Source: Prostheceraeus crozeri | Taxonomy: Eukaryota > Platyhelminthes > Polycladida > Euryleptidae | Assembly (NCBI GenBank): GCA_907163375.1 | Contig: CAJQUW010011554.1 | Span: 124,001 to 188,000 of the forward strand | Direction of reading: 5' to 3' | Length of the DNA stretch: 64,000 nt | In this document: positions 1 to 10,955 of the stretch, in pieces | Layout: every line of letters begins with the position of its first letter | Position numbering within the stretch: the stretch's first letter is position 1 | Made by a program: the position numbers and the translations under genes | The notes under the pieces: generated by a model | Told to the model about the DNA's origin: nothing | Seen by the model: only the letters and a program-made list of their open reading frames with translations | Database searches by the model: none

Positions 1-488
1 CATTAGGAAGTGTCGCCGCTCTCACTGTGTGTTGAATGTCTCAATCTCCAGCGTCACCAGTGCATTGCTGTCCAAGCCCTTGGGAATTCGGAAGGATGAA
101 GATTAGAAAATATTAGGAATAGACTGAATCGTGTACATTGTTTGTATTGATCTATTCACTAAAGTGGGAAAATTTCTTAATCATATTTTGAGATTTCAAG
201 TTACCTCTGTCGATTGCATATCCATTTTTGTCTACTTTTCGTTTCAGATTGGATATCGGTGAATTCGCAGCAGTCTGAAGTGAATATTTTTGAGTGAGTA
301 GCCGTTTTGAGTAGCAGAGATAGTGCTCGCATCGAACGAAACAGTTTCTGGTAACTGGAAGACTGATTGAATATTTGATTTGGCGTGGAATTGACGATAT
401 CAGAGAGTCCACAGCAATCAACAGTTGATCTTTGTGATGACCGGGGAAGTTTGACAGATCTTGTTATTATATCCTTTTAGATAATAGC
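1..488 (+). promoter_or_regulatory. Upstream block of zinc-finger gene 1 with candidate 5'UTR intron
   Basis: This block recurs before every zinc-finger copy in the window. A pyrimidine-rich acceptor (ttttcgtttcag) ends at 247. A GTGAGT donor lies at 294-299 and a second acceptor (atccttttag) ends at 480, eight bases before the ATG. I infer a short noncoding exon at 248-293 and an intron at 294-480 (187 bp), which would put the start codon in the last exon. Open frames on the - strand here are shadows. No TATA box is seen in this copy, because its 5' part lies outside the window. Confidence 0.45.
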
Positions 489-1679
489 ATGTCCTCTAAA
501 TGTAAAAAGTCAATGCCAAGTTGTTCAAGTGACGTTGTCAGCAAAAGCTTTGTTCATATAAGAGAGAGAAGATTTCGATGTAACTATTGCTGTAAATCAT
601 TCTTCACGAAGTCTACTAAAACCGTTCACGAACAAGGTGTTCATATAAGAGATAAGTCTTATCAGTGTCAATATTGCTCTAAGTCTTTCTTCAGGAAGAG
701 GGATAAAGACATTCACGAACAATGTGTTCATATAAGAGATAAGTCTTATCAGTGCCAATATTGCTCTAAATCATTCGTGATGAAGAATAGTAAAGTCTTA
801 CACGAAGAAAGTGTTCATGTCAGAGATAAGTCTTATCAGTGCCAATATTGCTCTAAATCATTCGTCAGGAAGCATCATAAAGTCGTACACGAACAAGGTG
901 TTCATCTAAGAGTTAAGTCTTATCAGTGCCAATATTGCTCTAAATCATTCTTCACGAAGTCTAATAAAACCGCTCACGAACAACGTGTTCATATAAGAGA
1001 TAAGTCTTATCAGTGCCAATATTGCTCTGAATCATTCTTCACGAAGTCTAATAAAACCGCTCACGAACAATGTGTTCATATAAGAGATAAGTCTTATCAG
1101 TGCCAATATTGCCCTAAATCATTCGTCACGAAGGGTACAAAAGTCCGCCATGAGCATGATGTTCATGTCACAGTTAAGTCTTATCAGTGTCAATATTGCC
1201 CTAAATCTTTCTTCCGAAGTGATGTTAAAGTCAGTCACGAAAAAAATGTTCATTTGATAGAGAGGCCTTTTCAATGTAGATATTGTCCTAAATTTTTCTC
1301 CTATCGAGCAAATCAGGTTCGTCATGAAGGAACCTGTGAACGTCAAATCCATTATGAGCATGAAATTTGTAATTCCGATAAAGAATCTTCTAATGACAAG
1401 AATTCTGCATCTGCTCCAGAAATGAGTAGTGACAGAAAACCACAGACTGAAGATGTTCGGAAGCTCATTGAATTAGTCAATAGTGAGAAAGCAAAACCTG
1501 ACAGGCATCAGCAATGTAAGCCCAACGAGACGGAGAAAGTGGAGGTGAAGTCGAGACGTTGCAGTTTGTGCTTGAAAATGTACAATCGTCAAACAGATAG
1601 GACTCATCCAATTTTCATCAAGAACGGGTATGAAACTCCTTCTCTGTGTGACCGTTGTTCTGATGTGTTATACTCGTAG
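489..1679 (+). CDS. C2H2 zinc-finger protein, 9 fingers (gene 1)
   Basis: The 396-residue protein is probably a nuclear DNA-binding factor. The first finger cysteine is near residue 31 and fingers follow every 28 residues. The pattern is CxxC-x12-H-x4-H with linkers of the form (V/I)RDKSY in place of TGEKPY. The ninth finger (from about residue 255) ends in Cys, giving a C2HC finger. A Ser/Glu/Lys-rich linker follows, then a C-terminal CxxC-x25-CxxC motif at residues 358, 361, 387 and 390. The ATG is chosen because all copies share MSSKCKKSM and the splice-acceptor-like site lies just upstream. Close sister of the gene at 15419, which lacks finger 2. C2H2 arrays usually bind DNA; no target can be read here. 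Confidence 0.85.
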   Translation: MSSKCKKSMPSCSSDVVSKSFVHIRERRFRCNYCCKSFFTKSTKTVHEQGVHIRDKSYQCQYCSKSFFRKRDKDIHEQCVHIRDKSYQCQYCSKSFVMKNSKVLHEESVHVRDKSYQCQYCSKSFVRKHHKVVHEQGVHLRVKSYQCQYCSKSFFTKSNKTAHEQRVHIRDKSYQCQYCSESFFTKSNKTAHEQCVHIRDKSYQCQYCPKSFVTKGTKVRHEHDVHVTVKSYQCQYCPKSFFRSDVKVSHEKNVHLIERPFQCRYCPKFFSYRANQVRHEGTCERQIHYEHEICNSDKESSNDKNSASAPEMSSDRKPQTEDVRKLIELVNSEKAKPDRHQQCKPNETEKVEVKSRRCSLCLKMYNRQTDRTHPIFIKNGYETPSLCDRCSDVLYS

Positions 1680-1983
1680 AGGTGAACGACCTTTTTCTGA
1701 ATGTGAGTTGCATTGTAATTCTACATTTGGATGTTCTCCCGCTTTATGAATGAAGCACGTGTACTTGTAAAATTGAGTGATGTGCCGGATTTGTTGTCAG
1801 AAGCCGTGTTGTAATTCCTCTGTAAATGATGATTTGGTCTCCACTTGAGTGTGATTTGGTAGTTTTTTATCATTGCCTCTGAATGTGCCGATAAATACAG
1901 ATTGCTTAGAATAGAATGATTTTCTTTCTTATCTTCATGTACGAGTACAAGAGTTGGCATTTGTATGTTCAAAACGTCGTGCA
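1680..1983 (+). other. 3' flank of zinc-finger gene 1
   Basis: Conserved noncoding flank between the stop codon and the mariner terminal repeat. Genes 1 and 3 both lack a block of about 125 bp that follows the stop codon in the copies at 8296, 26153, 36568 and 55606. I see no canonical AATAAA here. The - strand open frame is a shadow shared by all copies. It may be 3'UTR, which is inference. Confidence 0.4.
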
Positions 1984-3228
1984 CAGGGTGTTTCAGTTAA
2001 TCTTGCTGATTTTTCGAGACGAGTTTTGGCATGTGTAAGAAGATGACAACGTTCCAAGGAAAGCACATTGTATTCTATGCATTTTAAGTATTAAAATAGA
2101 CCAAGAATGCTTAAATCACAAGAATTATAGCTATCAAGAAACACATCGTTTTATTTGGGTTTTCCTTCATACAAATGAAGTTTTCCAATATTCTGTTCGA
2201 CAGAAACAGCACAACGGTGAATGAGTCGCCTGATCACATCAGTGTCGATCTCGCAAAGAATGACCGCTGGCTTCGTTTCGAAATCTTGGCGTCCGAGGTC
2301 GGGAATCACTGAAAAGACGGTGTCGTAGATAAACCGACTAGCAGAAATGATTCGCGACAGGTCAGGTGATCTTGGTGGCCAGGTAATAGGTCCACCTCGT
2401 CCTATCCACCGTCGGGTAACGTTGCGATTGAAATGATATCTGCAACAATCACATAATGAGCAGGAGTGCAATGGAGTTCATGCCATTGATTGCGATTTCG
2501 CGGATTCAACAATAGCGGTGTCACAATTGTTTGAAGAATCTCCAAATATACCGGAGCTGTGACCTTAGAATCGATGAGTTTGAAGCTTGAGTCGTCATAT
2601 AAATAGATGAACTTATTGGGATTATTAACGGAACAGTTCAAATGAAATGTTGCCCCGTCACCGAAATTGATGTTCATCACAAAGTTGCGATCTCTGCGAT
2701 GTTACTCCAAAATCGTCTGACAAAAAACGTTGTGACTAAATCATCGGTTTGGATCTCTTGCATAGACTTGAACTTCCAAGGATGGAGGCAGTCTTCCTTC
2801 AAAATCCGATTCACACCGGCTGATGACACCCGACATTGTTGTGCAACTTTGCGTTGTGATGTAGTTGGTTCCACAAAGCGGTCCTTCCAGTGTGGTAGAG
2901 CTCGTGCAGGTAGCGATTTTTTTATCATTTTCCTCTTGAGCTTTCTCATAATTAAAAGTGAAAGAATGTTCTGCGATTGTAAGAATTTCAACGCTCGTCA
3001 AATTTTTGTACTCAATTTCTGAATGAAACTCAAACACATAAGCGAATCTCATCACCTTTATGAAGTCTGTTCACAGGCAACGAATTAAGTCACACATTAC
3101 TTGCTAGAACAGTTCATGCGGTGACATAACTACAGTTTTTGGTAGAATAAATGGCTCATTACATTACTTTTGAAAAAGGATTGCATAAGCCAAATAAAGA
3201 TAATTGTCCAGATCAACTGAAGCACCCT
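1984..3228 (-). mobile_element. Mariner-type DNA transposon, dead, copy 1 (near full length)
   Basis: Terminal inverted repeats are visible: CAGGGTGTTTCAGTT at the left end and, on the reverse strand, AGGGTGCTTCAGTTGATC at the right end near 3228, next to a TA. The length of about 1245 bp fits a mariner. Going leftward on the - strand are a helix-turn-helix with VNRILKED, the first catalytic Asp region (FGDGTTFHLN), the CTPAHY region and the block RWIGRGGPITWPPRSPDL. The coding frame is broken several times. The usual second Asp (HDGAPAHY in relatives) reads LHCTPAHY here and in the other copies that span it, and the third acidic residue after PPRSPDL is also gone. Confidence 0.85.
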
Positions 3229-3354
3229 ATAGATCAATATATCCAGAGGGGTTCAATTGTATGAGAGTTGATTGAGTCTGGAGAGTGATGTTTTCGGTGT
3301 TAGAGCGGTAAGTATGTTAGGTACAGTATGAAGATGCGCGGCGTTTATCCTTCA
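3229..3354. repeat. Flank F, short copy (unit 1)
   Basis: The sequence just after the mariner TIR matches the start of longer copies at 18047, 28915 and 34031. It stops abruptly where the BEL/Pao element begins. It shows the unit continued past the mariner before later insertions. Confidence 0.6.
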
Positions 3355-5079
3355 CCTCATCAAATTCATCTTTATTTCTGATGCGAGAGATAAATCTATT
3401 ACAATAAGCTGCAATTTGCAATAGCTTTCGAAGAGATCCATAACGTTCGGCTTCCATGTTGTATGGGGCATCTGCTTTTGCAAATCGCTCTTGAAATGTA
3501 CTTTGAGCTCCGAATTTTCACAATTCACTTGATGATTTTGAAGTTGCACATCAGACTCTACTTCGGGCTTTGATAGATTTACTGTTTCTTGACATTTTTC
3601 ATCAGCTGATTGCCACACCGGCCAACTTTCCTGAGAATTTGATATCCATTGTGGGCCAGTAAACCAATTCGATGCTTGAAGTTTATCAACTGTAATTCCA
3701 CGAGTTGCCAGATCTGCTGGATTCTCATTAGTATTTACACAGCCAAATTTTACGTCATTATCACGAAGAATTTCTTGTTTTCTTCTCGACACAAATTGTG
3801 TTAGATCTTTTGACGAATGGATCCAATGTAATGCAATTTGAGAATCACTCCATAAATATTTACTTGTTACAACAAGTGATAGTTCCTTTTCCACGAATCG
3901 CATAGCTCGTATTCCAATCAATATTGCAATCAATTCCAGCTGAGGTATCGTTAACTTTTGCTTTAAGGGTGCAACTCTAGCCTTTGCAAATACCAATCGG
4001 TATTCAGTTTTTCTTTGCGATGGCGTGCTTAGATATACGCAAGTTGCATAAGCATCCTGACTAGCATCTGAGAAGACCAGCAGGGACACAGTGTCACCTT
4101 CAATATTGTGTAATATTCTAGGAATCGTGATGCTCGGTACTTTTTGAAATTCTGCATCGAGTAATCGCCAATCACTTTTATCTTCCTCAGACAATTCGTC
4201 ATCCCAATCCACTGACTTTTTCCACAGTTTTTGCTGTAAAATTTTTCCTTTGATAGTGATGGGACTTACAAGCCCTAAAGGATCAAAAATTGAGGATAAT
4301 CTTTTGAGGGTCGACCTCTTTTTAATATTTTGAAATTCCATCTGTACTGATTTGATATGTAGACTGTCTTCTCTAGTGTTCCATTTCAGACCAAGAATCT
4401 TGATAGTCTCTGATTTCATCGTGTCATAATCCGTAATTTGAGAATTGAAACCTGAGCTGTTTGATTTCCATTCACGTAGATTCATAGACGCTTTTTGAAA
4501 CAATAATTTAGTTTGGTTATATATCGTAAGCGCTTCGAACTCACTGTTAGCTCCAATAATAACGTTGTCTACGTACGTATTCCTTCTAATTTCTGGTATT
4601 AAATTCGTAAATTGTCCCTTCATTTCTGTAGAATCAAGATGATAGTTGATAACAGCTCCGAGAAGAAATGGTGAAGAAACTATCCCAAAGGGAATTCTTG
4701 TAAATCGGTAAATCTGAAGATTGTCAGTTATTCGCGGAATATTTGGATTTTGTATCCAAAGAAGACGGGTATAATCGCGATCTTCCGGATTAAGTCCAAC
4801 CTGTAGAAATGCCTTTTCTATGTCAGCACGCATTGCAATTTCCGGAAGTCGGAATCTAATTAGCAATCCGGTTAGATCATTCAACATGCATGGACCAGTC
4901 AACATCAAATCATTGAGACATTTTCTTTCTCTCGTTTTCGCACTCGCATCATAGACTATTCTAACTTTAGTAGGCTCACTGTCATTCTTTATAACCGGAA
5001 AATGTGGAATGTAGTGCTCAATCTTACTCACGCTGTCTTTCTCAACACCCTCGATCATATTTTGTTTCCTCTGCATCAA
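3352..5079 (-). mobile_element. BEL/Pao LTR retrotransposon fossil, RT-RNase H part
   Basis: A 575-codon - strand frame carries BEL/Pao-type pol sequence. It starts with the fingers segment KVRIVYDASAK, then RADIEKAFLQV, the palm motif YVDN and the connecting block LSSIFDPLGLVSPITIKGK. An RNase H region follows, including LVFSDAS, QLELIAI and ENPADLATRG. Only this part of the element is present; gag, protease and integrase are not seen beside it. It lies inside the hAT at 5080-6718 and abuts flank F at 3355, so it arrived after both. Treat it as a broken copy. Confidence 0.85.
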
Positions 5080-6718
5080 CAGTCACTTTCACTGGTTCCA
5101 GACTCTTACATAACTCGTCTATGACTTTCATGTCATTATCAGAAACTTTAGAAGAAGACTTGATGTCTGCGAAAGCCTTCATAATACAGGGGCGCAATTG
5201 AACATATCGCTGTGCCATTTTACACAAACTATTCCATCGTGTTCTGACATCTAATGTCAGATTGAGCTCCTTGCCGAATTGTTGCTTCACATATGCTTGG
5301 AGTATTTCGTTTGACTTACTGCTGTACCTGAATTTCTTAACATCCTCGCGAACTCCATGAATTATATGGTTGAAGTCGGAGCTCAATTCAGCCTTTGTCA
5401 ATTCGTCGTTCTCGTTATCTGAATCTAATTAAGAAGAATCATTCGCGTCCTCATCTACATTTTGGGCGTTTATAAATCGCATCTCATACTGCTAAATGAA
5501 TGGCATGTGCATAGCATTTCTGCACAAATAACTGGGATAAATCACCTAGTCTCTGCATAACTGCAGCCCCATCGGAAACAATAGCAATGCAATGGTTTTC
5601 AAGATAAATTTCATACTTCATCAGGTGCGTCCGAATACAATCTAACATTCTGTCAGCTGTTAAAGTTCCAGTTATCCTAATGAGACCCAAGCACACTTGA
5701 AGTAAATCTTTACCATGAATTTGTATGTTCAGGAATCTACGGCTCCTTACACTAGTCCATTCATCTATCACAAGACAAAATCGCTCACCTTGAATTCGTT
5801 CCTGAAGTAGCGCGATGCTTTCATGATTCACTTTATCCGTATATTGGTTAATTATCTCAGTAATTGTTGAAGGAGAACGAGGCAAACACATACCGTCTCT
5901 GGACATGGATTTATGCAAGTATTCACTTTTGCACAGTGCATGTATAGATATGCATGCAACATGTAATGAATACAATAAATTGAAAAATTGCCATCTACAG
6001 CAACTAATCTTGCAACAATCTCTTGGAGAGATTTCGTTTCACGATCGAAACCGAGTTTCTCTTGTGTCCAACCAATTTTTTGCTGCTTAGAAGACGAACT
6101 GGAGTTTGAAGACTCTAGCATGACGTCATGTTTGTGTAAATGACAGCGCAAGCCGCTGGTAGAAACACTCTGATATTTGATCATTGCTGAACATTTTTTG
6201 CACTTAGCAGTTCCATTTCCACTTTTATCAAAATATTGCTACGCTGGAGATTTTGAAGCCATGTACGTATAATCTACGTGAACTCGGTAAGATGATGAAA
6301 AACAGAACTTCCAAGTAAGTAATCGGATATTTTCCCTGCAACGCTTTCGAGCTCGACCAATCAGAATTAATCTGCACTAATCGATGTTTGTTTCATCCTG
6401 TCACACACTGCATACACATATGAACAGTTGTGAATAGTGCTGCGATTTAGCTTCATTGGCTTCCCTGCCTCATCGCTGGCTTCGCTGATGTATCGATAAC
6501 TCTGCGTCATAGAAATAGAACATAGAATACTTCTATGCTCTGCGTATACTCGGCTATTCAATCTACTGATGACGTTAGCGGAGCTCATGCATTGAGTCAG
6601 ACCCCAAAATCGTACGCTAAAAATGTTGATTGCATAGTTTTTCTATGAATAACGATTTCCCGGGAAACGGGAATCCCGAAATTGTGCTATTTCCCGGGAA
6701 ATTCCCGGGAGGAAACCC
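5080..6718 (-). mobile_element. hAT DNA transposon, broken, interrupted by BEL/Pao
   Basis: On the - strand, near 6100-6240, is a BED-type zinc finger (CxxC followed by LRCHLHKHDV). Then comes the RNase H-like core with EWTSVRSRRFLNIQIHG, VSDGAAVMQRLG and CYAHAIHLAV at 5484-5800. The C-terminal part at 5075-5401 has LDVRTRWNSL and LEPVKVTVDA, typical of hAT dimerisation-side sequence. The right end near 6718 is a GC-rich, palindrome-rich tip that begins TAGGGTTTCC on the - strand, as in hAT termini. The coding frame is broken into at least three pieces, and the C-terminus is cut by the BEL/Pao insertion at about 5080. The left terminus is not visible. Confidence 0.8.
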
Positions 6719-6720
6719 TA

Positions 6721-7680
6721 CTTGCAACGGATGTCAGACGAAGGAGAATCTTGAGTTTTGAAGTGTCAGAACTGAGCATCAGAGGAGACCAGAGAACGCA
6801 GCGATAACACAATGGCCCGTGTCAATAACACACGTTGTTCCTCAAGCTTCAATCTGAACAGCCGAAAATTCGGTGTAAGACCTCTGCTGCATGTAGGCTA
6901 CCAACTGAATTTAAATATTGGTGTGCAGGGCTTTTAGCTTTCTTTTTATCACAAAAGTATTTTGCAGAAATATATGAGTTCAAGTATTATAAGCTATTTA
7001 TTGCACAAATTCCACTGTTTTCATTAAAAATTGATGCCATCGTAAAAAACATACATTGGAAAAAATGTTAATTACAATTGTTTTATCATTTAAACTATTA
7101 TTTTTGAAGAAGCAAGGAATAGTATGCAGGTAGGCCCTACTCATGAAAGTCCTATCATAATGCACAACCGAATATTTTGTTATTCTATTCTTTCACTATT
7201 TCATGCACTTTGGATCTGCTAGGCATCGGCAGATTTCACTGTTATACATACTGAGCACTTATGAATGTTCGTAAAATTTTGTGTCACTGTGGATCTTTGA
7301 CATTGTGAGAGCTTGCCAATAGGAAATATGCCTGTATGTTGTAATATTGTCACACTCGACAATGTTTTAGCGGTTTCATTTTAAGAAAGTTGAGTATATC
7401 ACAATAGTGCTGAAAACGTGTGAAATACTCATAATACTCATGGCGTGTCAAAACGTGGAAAAGTATTATTCTTCTAAATATTTTCTCTATATTCAATTTA
7501 CAGCAAATGGACGGTTTTACTGATGATTTTCCACTTTCAAGGACTTCTTCAGGACTTTGATTTAGGGTTCATCCGGCTCTGTAACAGAATAGGATGAGAT
7601 ATTTGAAGAAGAGATACTGGAGACGATGTTAAAATCCCCTGAGGCCAATCCCCTTAAATCCCCCTGGCTTTCGGATTGAT
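6721..7680. repeat. Block B, internally deleted copy 1
   Basis: The first about 110 bp match 22580-22710 and 52020-52150. The sequence then jumps to match 23755-24580 and 53185-54010. Relative to the two long copies it lacks about 1 kb in the middle and everything after the GGCTTTCGGA point at about 7675. No intact gene is present; the 78-codon + frame at 6835 is not supported by the other copies. Confidence 0.7.
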
Positions 7681-8295
7681 TAACTCAGCAGTTCGTTCTG
7701 TGCTGGATCTTCCTTGGACATTTAGTTAACGAATGTGGTGGTATAACAGAATTGTCAATGCACCACTTGTCGATGTGGAAGTCTTGAAGTTCATTGGCTC
7801 GAGTCTATTCGCATTAGGAAGTGTCGCCGCTCTCACTGTGTGTTAAATGTCTCAATCTCCAGCGTCACCAGGGAATTGCTGTCCCATCCGTTGGGAATTC
7901 GGAAGGGTGAAGTAAAAGATTAGATATAGATTGAATCGTGTACATTGTTTTTATTGATCTATTTATTTAAGTGGGAAAATTTCTAAATCATATTTTGAGA
8001 TTTCAAGTTACCTCTGTCGATTGCATATCCATTTTTGTCTACTTTTCGTTTCAGATTGGATATCGGTGAATTCGCAGCAGTCTGAAGTGAATATTTTTGA
8101 ATGAGTAGCCGTTTTGAGTAGCAGAGATAGTGCTCGCATCGAACAAAGCAGTTTCTGGTAACTGGAAGACTGATTGAATATTTGATTGGTCGTGGAATGG
8201 ACGATATCATAGAGTCCACAGCAATCAATAGTTGATCTTTGTCATGACTGGGAAAGTTTGACAGATCTTGTTATTATATCTTTTTAGGTAATAGC
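7681..8295 (+). promoter_or_regulatory. Upstream block of zinc-finger copy 2
   Basis: Same block as in the other units, with the tRNA-like segment at about 7732-7814. Its B box is altered (GGCTCGAGTCT). The acceptor ttttcgtttcag is kept, but the GTGAGT donor seen in four other copies reads ATGAGT at about 8101. The acceptor before the ATG is kept (tttttag, ending 8287). Loss of the donor fits the broken state of the gene. Confidence 0.45.
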
Positions 8296-9296
8296 ATGTC
8301 CTCTAAATGCAAAAAGTCAATGTCAAGTTGTTCAAGTGACGTTGTCAGCAAAACCTTTGTTCATGTAAGAGAGAGGAGATTTCAATGTAACTATTGCTCT
8401 AAATCATTCTTCACGAAGTCTAGTAAAACCCTTCACGAACAACGTGTTCATATAAGAGATAAGTCTTATCAGTGCCAATATTGCTCTAAATCATTCGTCA
8501 GGAAGGATCATAAAGTGTTCATGTCAGAAAAAAGTTTTTTCAATGTCAATATTGCTCTAAATCTTTCTTCAGGAAGTGTAGTAAAGTCTTACACGAACAA
8601 AGTGTTCATGTCAGTGATAGGTCCTATCACTGTCAATATTGCTCTAAATCATTCGTCTCGAACGGTAGAAAAGTCCGCCATGAGCATGATGTTCATTTAA
8701 GAGATAAGTCCTATGAGTGTCAATATTGCTCTAAATCTTTCTTCGCGAGGAGTAGTAAAGTCAGTCACGAACAAAGTGTTCATGTCAGAGATAAGTCTTA
8801 TCAGTGTCAATATTGCCCTAAATTTTTCTTCCGAAGTGATGCTCAAGTCTTACACGAACAAAGTGTTCATTTGAGAGAGAAGCCATTGCAATGTAGATAT
8901 TGTCCTAAATTTTTCTCCTATCGAACATCTCAGCTTCGTCATGAAAGAACCTGTAAACTAGGAATCCATCATGAGCATAAGATTTGTAATTCCGATAAAG
9001 AATCTTCTAATGACATGAATTCTGCATCTGCTCCAGAAATGAGTAGTGACAGAAACCCACAGACTGAAGATCTTGAGAATCTCATTGAATTAGTCAATAG
9101 TGAAAAAGCAAAACCTGACAGACAACTGCAATGTAAGCCCAACGAGACGAAGAAAGTGGAGGTGAAGTCGAGACGTTGCAGTTTGTGCTTGAAAATGTAC
9201 AATCGCCAAACAGATAGGACTCATCCAATTTTTATTAAGAACGGTTATGAAACTCCTTCTCTGTGTGACCGTTGTTCTGATGTGTTATACTCGTAG
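8296..9296 (+). pseudogene. C2H2 zinc-finger gene copy 2, frameshifted
   Basis: The start, finger 1 and most of finger 2 are in frame. Near 8516 about 16 bp are missing compared with sister fingers, with AAAGT at both edges, which suggests a microhomology deletion. The first frame then ends at 8700. The original frame resumes at about 8517 and runs to the normal stop at 9294-9296. It encodes more fingers, the last C2HC finger (FSYRTSQLRHERTC) and the C4 tail. A truncated protein of 134 residues with at most one full finger could be made. The many intact finger codons after the break show the deletion is recent. Confidence 0.85.
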
Positions 9297-9728
9297 AGGT
9301 GAAGCAGGATTAATGTCATGATTTGAGGATCAACGGGAGTTGGAATGATGTGTGCATTTTAGTGTACTGCGTGCAATGTATTGTAATTGCCTAGAGAGCT
9401 GTATTAACATGAAAACGATGATTTACTGGAACGACCTTTTTCTGAATGTGAGTTGCATTGTAATTCTACATTTGGATGTTCTCTTGCTGTGTGAATGAAG
9501 CATGTGTATGTGTAAAATTGACATATGTGTTGGATTTGTTGTTAGAAGCCATGCTCTGATTCCTCTGTAGATGATGATTTGGTCTCCACTTGAGTGTGAT
9601 TTGGTAGTTATTTATCATTACCTCTGAATGTGCCGATAAATACAGATTGCTTAGAATAGAATGATTTTCTGTCTCATCTTCATGTACGAGTACAAGAGTT
9701 GGCATTTGTATGTTCAAAACGTCGTGCA
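9297..9728 (+). other. 3' flank of zinc-finger copy 2
   Basis: Contains the block of about 125 bp after the stop (from GAAGCAGGATTAATG) that genes 1 and 3 lack, then the shared flank up to the mariner end. No gene seen. Confidence 0.4.
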
Positions 9729-10955
9729 CAGGGTGTTTCAGTTGATCTGGCTGATTTTTCGAGACGAGTTTTATCATGTGTAAGAAGATGACAACGTTCC
9801 AAGGAAAGCACAGTGTATTCTATGTTTTTAAGTATGAAAATAGACCAGGAATGTTTAAATCGCAAGAATTATAGCTATCAAGAAACACATCGTTTTATTT
9901 GGGTTTTCCTTCATACAAATGAAGTTTTCCAATATCTTGTTCAACAGAAACAGCACAACGATGAATGAGTCGCCTGATCACATCAGTGTCGATCTCGCAA
10001 AGAATGACCGCTGGCTTCGTTTTCAAATCTTGACGTCCGAGGTCGGGAATCACTGAAAAGACGGTGTCGTAGATAAACCGACTAGCAGAAATGATTCGCG
10101 ACAGGTCAGGCGATCTTGGTGGCCAGGTAATAGGTCCACCTCGTCCTATCCACCGTCCGGTAACGTTGCGATTGAAATGATCTCTGCAACAATCACATAA
10201 TGAGCAGGAGTGCAATGGAGTTCATGCCATTGATTGTGATTTCGCGGATTCAACAATAGCGGTGTCACAATTGTTTGAAGAATCTCCAAATATACCGGAG
10301 CTGTGACCTTAGAATCGATGAGTTTGAAGCTTGAGTCGTCATATAAATAGATGAACTTATTGCGATTATTAACGGAACCGTTCAAATGAAATGTTGTCTC
10401 GTCACCGAAATTGATGTTCATCACAAAGTTGCGATCTCTGCGATGTTACTCCAAAATCGTCTGACAAAAAACGTTGTGACTAAATCATCGGTTTGGATCT
10501 CTTGCATAGACTTGAACTTCCAAGGATGGAGGCAGTCTTCCTTCAAAATCCGATTCACACCGGCTGATGACACCCGACATTGTTGTGCAACTTTGCGTTG
10601 TGATGTAGTTGGTTCCACAAAGCGGTCCTTCCAGTGTGGTAGAGCTCGTGCAGGTAGCGATTTTTTTATCATTTTCCTCTTGAGCTTTCTCATAATTAAA
10701 AGTGAAAGAATGTTCTGCGATTGTAAGAATTTCAACGCTTGTCAAATTTTTGTACTCAATTTCTGAATGAAACTCAAACACATAAGCGAGTCTCATCACC
10801 TTTATGAAGTCTGTTCACAGGCAACGAATTAAGTCACACATTACCTGCTAGAACAGTTCACGCGGTGACATAACTTCAGTTTTTGGTAGAATAAATGACT
10901 CATTACATTACTTTTGAAAAAGGATTGCATAAGCCAAATAAAGATAAATCGTCCA
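9729..10955 (-). mobile_element. Mariner-type transposon, dead, copy 2 (right end cut)
   Basis: The left TIR CAGGGTGTTTCAGTTGATC starts at 9729. The same helix-turn-helix, DDE-derived blocks and broken frames occur as in copy 1, with very high identity, for example across 10421-10735. The right TIR is missing: at about 10955, after GATAAATCGTCCAGATC, the sequence passes straight into LINE-A endonuclease coding DNA. Confidence 0.85.

Noticed and set aside
152-421. Minus-strand frame repeated before each zinc-finger gene
   Set aside because: The block is explained by the + strand upstream region. The frame differs in length and is broken in some copies, with no known family.
489-1330. Evenly spaced repeats resembling a CRISPR array
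   Set aside because: The 84-bp units are coding zinc-finger repeats in frame, with no spacer/repeat split, in a eukaryotic setting.
1721-1984. Minus-strand frame repeated after each zinc-finger gene
   Set aside because: Shadow of a conserved 3' flank. It owes its openness to recent duplication, not to coding constraint that I can see.
6835-7071. 78-codon + frame in block B
   Set aside because: Not kept open in the copies at 23755 and 53190.
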